Below are positions 45,927 through 54,457 of a stretch of DNA of 64,000 bases, in pieces; within the stretch, counting starts at the first letter, position 1; each line of letters starts with the position of its first letter. Under the pieces are notes generated by a model that did not search any database, was not told the DNA's origin, and saw only the letters and a list, made by a program, of their open reading frames with translations. The DNA is from Mesorhizobium carmichaelinearum (GTDB taxonomy: Bacteria > Pseudomonadota > Alphaproteobacteria > Rhizobiales > Rhizobiaceae). Position numbers and translations under genes: made by a program. Location: assembly GCF_900199455.1 (NCBI RefSeq), contig NZ_FZQR01000003.1:1-64000 (forward strand), written 5' to 3'.

Positions 45927-46285
45927 AATGGCGACCCCGTACTCGATAGATCGGTGAACGTCTCGCGCACCGGTGTCACATCCGACGCAGCGGCGGGCTG
46001 AGGACAGACGCATACAGCCGCTCTGCGCTCGTGTGCAAGCGACCCTGCTGAAACGCCGCGCGGTTTGCGCAGGGTTCTGGACCCGAACGGCTGCCCAACC
46101 GCCCCCTGAAGAGATACGGCGCCGCGACAAGTGCGAGCGCATTGCGTTGGCCAGGCCGGCGGCGCGGGAACGCTCGTCGATCCACCACTCACCATCGCGT
46201 TTCCCGCGACTGGTGATTGAGCTGCAAGCATCAGGAAGTAGTCTGCTGGCGGCCGTGAGGGGCAGTTGCGGTTGGTATCCGAGGG
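45927..46285. other. Gap between operon end and regulator remnant
   Basis: About 360 bases without a recognisable gene or RNA. No T-run hairpin is evident after the racemase-family gene. The right part merges into the decayed 3' end of the RpiR remnant. Confidence 0.4.
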
Positions 46286-46648
46286 CTATCGGGATCCTGC
46301 TGAAGTCTGCTCGCCAATGCCACCGTCAGAGCTTGAGCAAGGCACATCGGCGCTGCAAGCGAGCGCGAGAACGTATAGGCCGCCGCTAGGGTCCAGCAGG
46401 ACGCAACGCTTGCCAAGCATAGTCAAAACGTAGCGCAGGAGATCGACAACCGGCGCCGAGCGAAGCTGACATATCAGGTATATCGTCTCGCTCTTCTGCA
46501 GGAGATCGACGGCGTTGACGATTTTGTCGGCCGAAACGTCCGCCAGCAAATCCTGCAGCGAGGCGATGTCCCGCACAACCAGATCTCGCAGAAATCCGAG
46601 TTCGCTTCGATCTTCGCGACTCCCCAGCTCCGCTTCGAGAGCCCGCAT
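46286..46648 (-). pseudogene. Truncated RpiR/SIS-domain regulator
   Basis: The middle of this frame (VVRDIASLQDLLADVSADKI, VNAVDLLQKSETIYLICQLR, LRYVLTMLGKRCVLLDPSGG) is the inter-domain helix and first half of a sugar-isomerase-like SIS domain, as in RpiR regulators. The N-terminal helix-turn-helix is missing because similarity ends near the MFS stop, and similarity is lost again after LALACSA. It is therefore a core fragment, not a working regulator. Confidence 0.65.
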
Positions 46649-46688
46649 TCTCGCCTCGAAGCCCCGCTGAGTTCGGCGCGTTGGGAGG

Positions 46689-48152
46689 TCATATTTCCAC
46701 AGGATGGGCGATGGGCTGGTGCTTGGTGAAGCGCGGCAACAGTCCGGTTAACAACACCAGCACCAGGATGATCGCGAGCTGGATGGCGATGACGGTGCCG
46801 AAGGCCTGCGCGATGCCTGTGGGCTCCAGCGCCAGATAGAGCGTGCCCAGCGTTGCGACGCCCAGCGCCAGGCCGGATTGCTGCAGCGTGATGAGGACGC
46901 CGCTGCCAACGCCGGCGAGGTGAGCCGGAACATCGGCAAGCACGGCGCGGAACAGGCCTGAGAACAGCATCGATTGTCCGGCGCCGATCAGCACCAGCGG
47001 CAGCGCCAGCTCTGCCAGGCTAACCTTCGGCCAGCCGGAAACGATGATGCCGATCAACAGCGCCAGTCCAAGCGCCTGCACGATGCCGCCCGCTGCGAGC
47101 GCACCACGGCCGAAGCGGCTGATCATGCGCGGGCTGACCATGGAGCCGATGAAGAACATGATCGCCATCGGCAGGATGGCAAGGCCGCTTTGGAGGGGAC
47201 TGGCGCCGAGTCCGTTCTGCACGGTGAGCGCGAAAACGAACATGAAGGCGCCGAAACCAAGGCTGAACAGCGTGATCATGGCGAGCCCCCGCGACATCGA
47301 GGGCAGCTTCAGCAGCGACGGCGGCAGCAACGGCACCTCGCCGCGCGCCTCGGCAGCCCTTTCGACCATCACGGTCAGCACCGCCAGCACCACGGCGCCA
47401 GCCAGCATCACCCAGGTCCATGCCGGCCAGCCGAGCGAATGGCCTTCGGTCAGCGGCACCAGAAGGGCCGTCAGCGTGGCGGCGAAAAGCACGGTGCCGG
47501 GCAGGTCTATGCCGGCCGGGTGCGGCGAGCGGCTGGCCGGCAGGACGAGTCGCGAGGCGAAGAACACAGCGATGCCGAGCGGGATGTTGATGAGGAAGAT
47601 CGGCCGCCACGACGTGCCGAACAGATTGGCGCTGACCAGCAGTCCGCCTGCGAGTTGGCCGACGACCGCGGCAATGCCCGAGGTCGCGCCGTAGAGCGCG
47701 ATGGCCCGGGTCTTGCGCTCGGCGGGCAATGTCGCCTGGAAGGTCGCCAGCACCTGCGGCACCAGCATCGCCGCCGTCGCGCCCTGGATCAGCCGGGCCG
47801 CGATCAGCACGTCGATGGTCGGCGCCAGGCCGCAGGCCAGCGACGCCAGGATGAAGCCGGAGAGCCCGACCACAAACAGCGTGTGGCGGCCGAAGCGATC
47901 GCCAAGCCGGCCGCCGAGCACGAGCATCGCGGCATAGGCCACGCCATAGACGGAAACCACCAGCTCGAGTGCGGCCGGTGTCGGCTTGAGCGAGGCGGAG
48001 ATTGTCGGCAGCGCCACGTTGACGATGAAGAAGTCGGCGATCGGCAGGAAGGCGCCGGCGAGCAATACATACACACCGACCGCGTGCAGCTCTCCGGCAA
48101 GGGCCATGGAACGGGGAGAATGCCCGCTGGCGGCGCCTGTGAAATGGGTCAT
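46689..48152 (-). CDS. MFS drug efflux transporter, DHA2 (14-helix) type
   Basis: The 487-aa inner-membrane proton-driven exporter has motif A GGRLGDRFGRHTLF after helix 2. Helix 5 holds LVPQVLATFQATLPAERKTR and an antiporter motif nearby (GGLLVSANLFG). About 14 helices are predicted. The ATG at 48150-48152 has GGAGGTT five bases upstream; an ATG at 48162 is the start of that same leader. Divergent from marR (48244), the classic arrangement of a MarR-repressed pump. Confidence 0.92.
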   Translation of the reverse strand: MTHFTGAASGHSPRSMALAGELHAVGVYVLLAGAFLPIADFFIVNVALPTISASLKPTPAALELVVSVYGVAYAAMLVLGGRLGDRFGRHTLFVVGLSGFILASLACGLAPTIDVLIAARLIQGATAAMLVPQVLATFQATLPAERKTRAIALYGATSGIAAVVGQLAGGLLVSANLFGTSWRPIFLINIPLGIAVFFASRLVLPASRSPHPAGIDLPGTVLFAATLTALLVPLTEGHSLGWPAWTWVMLAGAVVLAVLTVMVERAAEARGEVPLLPPSLLKLPSMSRGLAMITLFSLGFGAFMFVFALTVQNGLGASPLQSGLAILPMAIMFFIGSMVSPRMISRFGRGALAAGGIVQALGLALLIGIIVSGWPKVSLAELALPLVLIGAGQSMLFSGLFRAVLADVPAHLAGVGSGVLITLQQSGLALGVATLGTLYLALEPTGIAQAFGTVIAIQLAIILVLVLLTGLLPRFTKHQPIAHPVEI

Positions 48153-48182
48153 GCGAACCTCCATTTGCTTATGTATAGATAG

Positions 48183-48196
48183 TTATGTGATCATAA
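48183..48196. promoter_or_regulatory. Candidate MarR operator in the MFS/marR divergent promoter
   Basis: TTATG-TGAT-CATAA is an inverted repeat between the two divergent starts. The same arms with a different 4-base centre (TTATG-TAGT-CATAA) persist in the duplicated copy at 53802-53815, although surrounding bases have changed. Conservation of the arms is the main evidence for a binding site. Confidence 0.55.
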
Positions 48197-48243
48197 TCAT
48201 GATGCACATATACATACTTGGCTTGAGCCTGTAAACTCCGCTC

Positions 48244-48777
48244 ATGAAGACCGACAGCGAATCCTCCACAGGCAAGGCCCTACCGGTTCGGTGGGCGGAT
48301 CTGGCCGACCTGATCCTCATCATCGCCCGCGAGATCCAGTTTCGCGGCTACCGGGACGAGCGGGTGTTCCTGCTTTCGCAGTCGGAGGGCATGGTGATGC
48401 GTCATCTTGTGGCGCAGGCCTCGGCGACGCCCAGCCAGATCGCGGCGGCGACCGGTTTGCAGCGCACCAACGTCTCCACGGTGCTGCGTGACCTGGAAGG
48501 CAAGGGACTGGTCGAGCGGCATGTCGATCCAGCGGATCGCCGCGGCGTCAGCGTCCATCGCACGCTGCGCGGGGCCGAAAACTACGCCCTGGTGCGCAAG
48601 GAATGGGGCGACGCCGTGTCTGCCGCCGCCGGCGGCGACACCAGCGGGCTCGACGCCGCGCTCGGCCTCCTCAGGTCCATCGAAGCCGGCCTTACCTCGA
48701 CGCGGCCGAAAGGCGGCGACGGTCCAGTGCGAGGCTCCGCCCGCCGGCGGGACATCTCCCCCGCACTCCGGGACTGA
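48244..48777 (+). CDS. MarR family transcriptional regulator
   Basis: This 177-aa winged-helix dimer has LSQSEGMVMRHLVAQASATP leading into the recognition helix region SQIAAATGLQRTNVSTVLRD, and the wing VERHVDPADRRGVSV with the Asp-Arg-Arg signature (DRRG). The C-terminal tail is rich in Arg/Gly. It probably represses the divergent MFS pump and itself. A deleted copy lies at 53863-53991. Confidence 0.92.
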   Translation: MKTDSESSTGKALPVRWADLADLILIIAREIQFRGYRDERVFLLSQSEGMVMRHLVAQASATPSQIAAATGLQRTNVSTVLRDLEGKGLVERHVDPADRRGVSVHRTLRGAENYALVRKEWGDAVSAAAGGDTSGLDAALGLLRSIEAGLTSTRPKGGDGPVRGSARRRDISPALRD

Positions 48778-48902
48778 GCACCTGGTCTAAAAGAAACCTT
48801 CGCACTTCGACTGAACCCACAAAGGCTTATTCACAGCCTGTTCGGCTAAGCGCCGCCAATCAACATTGGCGCCGCCCAGCCGGGTTCGAAACGAGTTCTT
48901 CG

Positions 48903-50234
48903 TCACTGCGCCAGGGCGGCCTTGGGCGTGGTTTGCTTGGGCTGCTGCAGCTCGACGATATGGATTTCGTCGCCTTCCGCCAGACCGTCAGGCGGAGTGG
49001 CGATGACGTGGTCGTCGGCAGCGACGCCCGAGCCCAGTTCGATCTCATTGCCCAGGTCGCGGGCGATCGTCACCGTCTTGAAGGCGACGCGATTGTCCTG
49101 CGCGACGGTGGCGACGCGCAGGCCCCTCTCGTCGAAGATGAGCGCGCTGACCGGAATGCGGAACGTGCCGGCCACCCCGGCAAGATCGACCTTCACATTG
49201 GCATAGGCGCCGGGCATCAGCTCTCCCTTGGCGTTGTCGACGGAGAGCTGCATCTGCGTCGTACCGGACGTGATGTCGACCGACCGAGCCGACGCGACGA
49301 CGGTGGCCGGGAAGCTGCGGCCCGGATATTCCGGCACCGAGACAGTCGCCTGCGAACCCAATTTCACGTCCGGCGCGTAGTTCTGCGGCACGTTGATATA
49401 GACGCGCAGTGTATGTACGTCCGAGACCACGAACATCGCCAGCCCGGCGCTCGAACCGGCCGATATAAGCGAACCGATATCGGTGTTGCGCTGAGTGATG
49501 AGGCCGTCGAACGGCGCGGCGACCGTCTTGTAGGCGGACAGCGCCTCAAGGCGCTCGACATTGGCCTCGCCGGAACTCACCGCGGCCTGCTTGCTGGCCA
49601 GGTCCGCCACGCGCTGGTCGATCTCCTGCTGCGCGACGGTCTGGGATTGCAGCAGCGGGCGCTCGCGCTTGAGGGTGACGTCGGCCAGGACCTCGGCCGA
49701 TTTGGCGTTGGCGAGGTCGGCCTTGGCCTGCAGCAATTGCTGGTCCTGGTCGGGGGCCTCGATCTCGGCCAGGGTCTGCCCCGCCTTGACGCTGGCGCCG
49801 ATATCGACCTTCCAATCCTTCACATAACCGCTGACGCGGGCATAGATCGGCGCGCTGTCGTTGGCCTGGAGCCGCCCGGGCAGATTGAGGCTGACGACGC
49901 CAGGCTTGGCGTTGAGCGTCACCAGTGTAACGCTGGGGATCGCCTGCGCCTCCGTCCATTGCTGCAGCTCGACTTCGCTCTTTTGGCGAGCGCTGATGCC
50001 GGTGGAGACCAGGGCCGCGGCACCGGCGATGGCGACGACGCCGAAAATGCCGAGCCCCAGCCGTGAACGACCGGGCTTGCGTACGGGGGACGCCCCCTCG
50101 GCTGCCCTAGCCGTGTCGGGTGACTTGGCTGTGTCAGCTATCCCAGAGGTTTCTTGCCCGTTGTTGGCGTCGTCCACCGGCGTGGGAACGACTTCGCCGG
50201 AGGTGTCCAGATTCGGCGTGGTGTGCTCAAGCAT
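48903..50234 (-). CDS. RND efflux periplasmic adaptor (HlyD/MexA family)
   Basis: The 443-aa membrane-fusion protein has an N-terminal cytoplasmic stretch, then a membrane anchor LGIFGVVAIAGAAALVSTGI. The lipoyl-like domain halves are SVTLVTLNAKPGVVSLNLPG and KTVAAPFDGLITQRNTDIG, with a coiled-coil hairpin (QLLQAKADLANAKSAEVL ... EIDQRVADLASKQAAV) between them. It connects the RND pump to an outer-membrane channel; no channel gene is adjacent. The start codon lies five bases after the RND coding end, so the two are co-transcribed. Confidence 0.93.
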   Translation of the reverse strand: MLEHTTPNLDTSGEVVPTPVDDANNGQETSGIADTAKSPDTARAAEGASPVRKPGRSRLGLGIFGVVAIAGAAALVSTGISARQKSEVELQQWTEAQAIPSVTLVTLNAKPGVVSLNLPGRLQANDSAPIYARVSGYVKDWKVDIGASVKAGQTLAEIEAPDQDQQLLQAKADLANAKSAEVLADVTLKRERPLLQSQTVAQQEIDQRVADLASKQAAVSSGEANVERLEALSAYKTVAAPFDGLITQRNTDIGSLISAGSSAGLAMFVVSDVHTLRVYINVPQNYAPDVKLGSQATVSVPEYPGRSFPATVVASARSVDITSGTTQMQLSVDNAKGELMPGAYANVKVDLAGVAGTFRIPVSALIFDERGLRVATVAQDNRVAFKTVTIARDLGNEIELGSGVAADDHVIATPPDGLAEGDEIHIVELQQPKQTTPKAALAQ

Positions 50235-53200
50235 GATGCAAGGTCTCCGAAGGCGCTGCAGCCGGCTTGGCTTCACGCTTGTGGACGAGGCTGAAGACAA
50301 CGGGCACGAAAAGCAGCGTTGCCATGGTTGCGAAGAGGAGGCCGCCGACCACGGCGCGCCCGAGCGGCGCGTTCTGCTCGCCGCCCTCGCCGAGGCCGAG
50401 AGCCATCGGCGCCATGCCGATGATCATGGCGAGTGCCGTCATGCAGACCGGTCGGAAGCGGACGAAGCCGGCTTCGAGGGCGGCGGCTATGGGGTCGCCC
50501 AGTTCCGCCAGGCGTTCGCGGGCAAAGCTGATCACGAGCACGGAGTTGGCGGTCGCCACGCCCATGCACATGATCGCGCCCGTGAGTGCAGGCACCGACA
50601 TCGGCGTTTGCGTGACGAAAAGCATCCAGACGATGCCGGCAAGGCCGGCCGGTAGCGCCGAGACAATGACGAAGGGGTCCGACCAGGACTGGAAGTTCAC
50701 GACGATGAGCAGATAGATCAGCACGATGGCGCCGAGCAGGCCGAACAGCAGGCCGGCGAAAGCACTGTTCATTGTCTGCACCTGACCGAGCAGGGAAACG
50801 GAGCTGCCCTTCGGCAAGTCGGTGGCGGTGTCGGCAAGGATCTTGTTGATGTCGGTGGCGACGGCGCCGAGGTCGCGACCCTGCGTGGTGGCGTAGATCT
50901 GCACTATCGGCACGACGTTGTATTGCGAAACGACTGCATTGCTGACGGTGCGCTTCACATTGGCGACACCGCCGAGGATGGGCAGCGTCCCGATGCCGGC
51001 CGCGGTGATCGGCGTCGTCTGAAGGGCGCCCAGCGTATCGACCTGATATTGCGGCGTTTGCATCACGATCGGATAGGACACGCCGTTCTTGGGGTCGAGC
51101 CAGTAGGTCGGCGACACCTGGCTCGAACCGGCGAGGTCGACGACGAGGCTGTTGGTGACGTCCTTCTCGGTAAGGCCGATATATTCGGCCTGGGTGCGGT
51201 CAACATCGACGTTCAGTGTCGGATTGGCCTGCGATTCCTGGATGCGGGCATCGGCAACGCCGGGAACGTGACGCAGGCGACCCAGCACGAGATTGGCATA
51301 TTTGAAGTTCGCCGACAGATTGTTGCCGCGCACCTGGATATCGACAGGTGCTGGGGCACCGAAATTCAGGATCTGGCTGATAATGTCGGCCGGCAGGAAG
51401 GCGAAGGTCACGCCCGGGAACCGCCGCGGCAGCTCCTCGCGCATCTTGCGGACGTATTCATCGGTCGGTCGATGATCTTCCGACAGCTTGACCTGGATGT
51501 CGCCATCCTGGGAACCGATCACGCCTGTGTTGTTGTAGGCGAGATTGATGCCCGAGACCGGGACGCCGATATTGTCGACCAAAGTGTCGAGCTGGCCGGG
51601 CGGAATCAGCTGGCGGATTGCCTTTTGGATGTCGGCGAACTGGTTGGCGCTTTCCTCGACGCGGGTGCCAACCCTAAGGCGCACATGCATCAGGATCTGC
51701 CCGGTGTCGACAGCGGGGAAGAAATTCCGTCCGAGATAGGGCGTTAGCAGGAAGGACCCCATGATGCATGCCATGAAGCCGGCAACGAACACAAAGCGAT
51801 AGCCGAGCACCAGCTCCAGCAGGCCGTGATAACCGACACGGATGCGTTCGAACGTCGCCTCGAAGCCGCGCTGGAATAGCACCAGCGGGTTGTAGCTGCG
51901 CGGCTTGCCATGCACCCCGTGATCGACATGCGGCTTGAGCAGGTAGTTGCACAGCGTCGGGACGAAAGTGCGCGACAGGATGAAGGAGGAGATCATCGCG
52001 AACATCACTGCCTCGGCCATCGGCACGAAGAGGAAACGTGCAATGCCGTCGAGGAAGAACATCGGCACGAAGACAATGCAGATGCACAGCATCGAAACGA
52101 AGGCCGGCATCACAATCTGCTGGGCACCGTCAAGGATCGCCGTCCGAACATCCTTGCCGTGTTCGAGATGCCAGTTGATGTTCTCGATGGTCACCGTCGC
52201 ATCGTCGACGAGGATACCGACGGCGAGCGCCAGGCCGCCAAGCGTCATGATGTTCAGCGTCTCGCCGGTAATCGACAACGCGATCACCGAACCGAGGATC
52301 GCCAGCGGGATCGACGCGGCAATAATGATGGTGGAGCGCCAGCTGCCGAGGAACAGCAGGATCATCAGGCTGGTGAGTGCAGCCGCAATCACGCCTTCGC
52401 GCGCCACGCCGGTGATGGCGCCGCGGACAAACAGCGACTGGTCGCCGAGCAGCGACACCTGAAGATTGTCGGGCAAGCTCGGGCGCAGCAAGCCGAGTTG
52501 ATCCTTGATGCCTTGGATGATCGCGAGCGTCGAGACCGACCCATTCTTGAGAACCTGAAGCAGTACGGAGCGGGTGCCGTTGACATGCACGATGTTGGTT
52601 TGCGGTGGATTGCCGTCGCGCACCGTCGCCACGTCCTTCACATAGACAAGCGCCCCGTTCGCCGACTTGATCGGCAGATTAGCGAGGTCGGCCAGCGAAG
52701 ATGGAGCATCGTTGAGCTGCACCGCATATTCGTAGCGACCGATCTTTTCGGTACCGACCGGTGTGATCAGATTCTGGGCCGCCAGCGCGTTGGCGACGTC
52801 CTGCCCCGATAGGCCCCGCGCCTGCAGTGCGTAGGGGTTAAGGTCAATCTGCACCTGGCGGGTCTTGCCGCCGAACGGATAGGGGATGGCGGCGCCCGGC
52901 ACCGTCGTAAGCGGCGTGCGGATGGTCTGGAGGCCAAGGTCAGCCAGCGCCTGCTCGGTCATGCCCTGCCCCGAGAGCGCAATCTGCAGGATCGGTACGG
53001 TGGAGGCGTTGTAGTTGAGGATCAGGGGCGGTGTTGCACCGGCCGGCATCTGCTTGAGCACGGTCTGCGCCACCGCGGTGACCTGCGCATTGGCTGTGCG
53101 GATGTCGACATTCGGCTGGAAGAACACCTTGATGATGCCGAAGCCGTTATAGGAGGTGGATTCGATATGCTGGATGTCGTTGACGGTGGTGGTCAGCGAA

Positions 53201-53409
53201 CGCTGGAACGGCGTTGTCATACGGCCCGACATCTGGTCGGGCGGTAGGCCTGTATACTGCCAGATCACGCTGATCACGGGGATACGGATATCGGGGAAGA
53301 TGTCCGTGGGGGTGCGCAGGGCCGTGAGCGGGCCGATGATCAGGATCAGCAGCGCCAACACAATGAAGGTGTAGGGCCGGTTGAGGGCAATGCGGACGAC
53401 TGCGATCAT
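50227..53409 (-). CDS. RND family efflux pump permease (AcrB-like)
   Basis: The 1060-aa proton-driven trimeric exporter begins MIAVVRIALNRPYTFIVLAL, with two repeats of six helices around large periplasmic loops. GLALAVGILVDDATVTIENI is in helix 4, with the proton-relay aspartate pair. It belongs to the AcrB/MdtB-like branch with the FPDIRIPVISVIWQYTGLPP opening. The ATG at 53407-53409 overlaps the stop of the truncated MFS frame (ATGA), so it may be translated by coupling from that frame. It pairs with the adaptor downstream; an outer-membrane partner must come from elsewhere. Confidence 0.95.
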   Translation of the reverse strand: MIAVVRIALNRPYTFIVLALLILIIGPLTALRTPTDIFPDIRIPVISVIWQYTGLPPDQMSGRMTTPFQRSLTTTVNDIQHIESTSYNGFGIIKVFFQPNVDIRTANAQVTAVAQTVLKQMPAGATPPLILNYNASTVPILQIALSGQGMTEQALADLGLQTIRTPLTTVPGAAIPYPFGGKTRQVQIDLNPYALQARGLSGQDVANALAAQNLITPVGTEKIGRYEYAVQLNDAPSSLADLANLPIKSANGALVYVKDVATVRDGNPPQTNIVHVNGTRSVLLQVLKNGSVSTLAIIQGIKDQLGLLRPSLPDNLQVSLLGDQSLFVRGAITGVAREGVIAAALTSLMILLFLGSWRSTIIIAASIPLAILGSVIALSITGETLNIMTLGGLALAVGILVDDATVTIENINWHLEHGKDVRTAILDGAQQIVMPAFVSMLCICIVFVPMFFLDGIARFLFVPMAEAVMFAMISSFILSRTFVPTLCNYLLKPHVDHGVHGKPRSYNPLVLFQRGFEATFERIRVGYHGLLELVLGYRFVFVAGFMACIMGSFLLTPYLGRNFFPAVDTGQILMHVRLRVGTRVEESANQFADIQKAIRQLIPPGQLDTLVDNIGVPVSGINLAYNNTGVIGSQDGDIQVKLSEDHRPTDEYVRKMREELPRRFPGVTFAFLPADIISQILNFGAPAPVDIQVRGNNLSANFKYANLVLGRLRHVPGVADARIQESQANPTLNVDVDRTQAEYIGLTEKDVTNSLVVDLAGSSQVSPTYWLDPKNGVSYPIVMQTPQYQVDTLGALQTTPITAAGIGTLPILGGVANVKRTVSNAVVSQYNVVPIVQIYATTQGRDLGAVATDINKILADTATDLPKGSSVSLLGQVQTMNSAFAGLLFGLLGAIVLIYLLIVVNFQSWSDPFVIVSALPAGLAGIVWMLFVTQTPMSVPALTGAIMCMGVATANSVLVISFARERLAELGDPIAAALEAGFVRFRPVCMTALAMIIGMAPMALGLGEGGEQNAPLGRAVVGGLLFATMATLLFVPVVFSLVHKREAKPAAAPSETLHHA

Positions 53410-53771
53410 GAAACAATGCCTGAGGCGGAGTGGGTCGGCGCCAGGCCGCAGGCCAGCGACGCCAGGATGAAGCCGCAAAGCCCGACCACAAACAGCGTGT
53501 GGCGGCCGAAGCGATCGCCAAGCCGGCCGCCGAGCACGAGCATCGCGGCATAGGCCACGCCATGGACGGAAACCACCAGCTCGAGTGCGGCCGGTGTCGG
53601 CTTGAGCGAGGCGGAGATGGTCGGCAGCGCGACGTTGACGATGAAGAAATCGGCGATCGGCAGGAAGGCACCGGCGAGCAACACATACACACCGACCGCG
53701 TGCAGCTCTCCGGCAAGGGCCATGGAACGGGGAGAGCGCCAGGCCGGGTTTGGGGAACAGGCGGGAACCAT
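53406..53771 (-). pseudogene. Truncated copy of the MFS pump gene, fused upstream of the RND gene
   Basis: After a new 15-residue start (ATG 53769-53771), the frame repeats the MFS protein of 46689-48152 almost exactly from RSMALAGELHAVGVYVLLAG to ILASLACGLAPT. It keeps about four helices, then runs out in seven foreign residues. Its TGA overlaps the RND start codon. The nucleotide copy spans about 53433-53740 versus 47817-48117. It cannot be a working pump but may still be translated. Confidence 0.85.
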
Positions 53772-53788
53772 TTGAGTCTCGGGATGCC

Positions 53789-53815
53789 TATGTGCACATA
53801 GTTATGTAGTCATAA
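53789..53815. promoter_or_regulatory. Duplicated MarR operator region upstream of the RND genes
   Basis: TATGTGCACATA (53789-53800) is a perfect palindrome absent in this form from the parent copy. It is followed by TTATG-TAGT-CATAA (53802-53815), which corresponds to the inverted repeat at 48183-48196. The following CACATATACATACTTGGC is shared with the parent region. The RND operon is thus likely under the same MarR-type control as the MFS pump. Confidence 0.55.
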
Positions 53816-53862
53816 TGATTATACACATATACATACTTGGCTCGACTCTGTAAACTCCGCTC

Positions 53863-53991
53863 ATGAAGGTCCATAGAAGCCGGCCTCACCGCGACGCGGC
53901 CGAAAGGCGGCGACGGTCCGGTGCGAGGCTCCGCCCGCCGGCGGGACATCTAGCTCCGGTGCCTTGTTCCGGGATCAAGGACTGTCCTCGA
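53863..53991 (+). pseudogene. Deleted copy of marR
   Basis: The ATGAAG start and upstream DNA match marR at 48244. The sequence then skips about 425 bases to the copy of 48674 onward (GGTCCAT-GAAGCCGGCC and the GAGGCTCCGCCCGCCGG tail). The join is out of frame, so it gives a 42-residue arginine-rich frame without a DNA-binding domain. It is a remnant of the duplication. Confidence 0.8.
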
Positions 53992-54361
53992 TAATCGCAA
54001 TGAATTCGCATTGCACCAGGGAGGGGCTATCCGGCGGCAATGGCCGAACGTGCCGGGCCGGGCGCGACCCCGGATCGGGAAACATGCGAACCCATTCCGT
54101 GTTGACGGCATCCCTGTCGTGGCTGTCGCGGAGATAGATCTCCACCTTGATGACATCCTGCGCGCTGCCGCCCGCGGCCTCGACAATGGCGAGCATGTTG
54201 GCAAAGACGTTTGCCGACTGATCGGCGATCTCGGCCGGCAACTCGTGCGTGGTCGCATTCACGCCATGGATGGCTCCGGAGAACACCATATTGCCGATCC
54301 GGCAGGCGTTGGGAACCGGATGCCGGTGGCTCAGTCCTTTAACCGAAATGCTCTTGCGCAT
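53975..54361 (-). CDS. RidA family protein
   Basis: The 128-aa trimeric RidA-fold protein carries out imine/enamine hydrolysis or related chemistry. PVPNACRIGNMVFSGAIHGV, ANMLAIVEAAGGSAQDVIKV and the substrate Arg region RPARHVRPLPPDSPSLVQCE follow the family order. The family's RxA/xVE end is present as CEFIAI. The ATG at 54359-54361 gives the usual length. Last gene of the RraA-led operon; many RidA paralogues work in specific catabolic operons. Confidence 0.87.
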   Translation of the reverse strand: MRKSISVKGLSHRHPVPNACRIGNMVFSGAIHGVNATTHELPAEIADQSANVFANMLAIVEAAGGSAQDVIKVEIYLRDSHDRDAVNTEWVRMFPDPGSRPARHVRPLPPDSPSLVQCEFIAIIEDSP

Positions 54362-54457
54362 GGCCTGCTGATCCTCCGCGAGATCTGATCGTTGGGATAA
54401 TTCGAGATTTGTTGGAGCGTGCACGGCAGGACTCTCATCCGGGTGCATCTGGAGCGG

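Noticed and set aside
46974..48182. 402-codon plus-strand open frame opposite the MFS gene
   Set aside because: Composed mostly of Gln/Arg/Asp/His, the reverse complement of membrane-protein codons.
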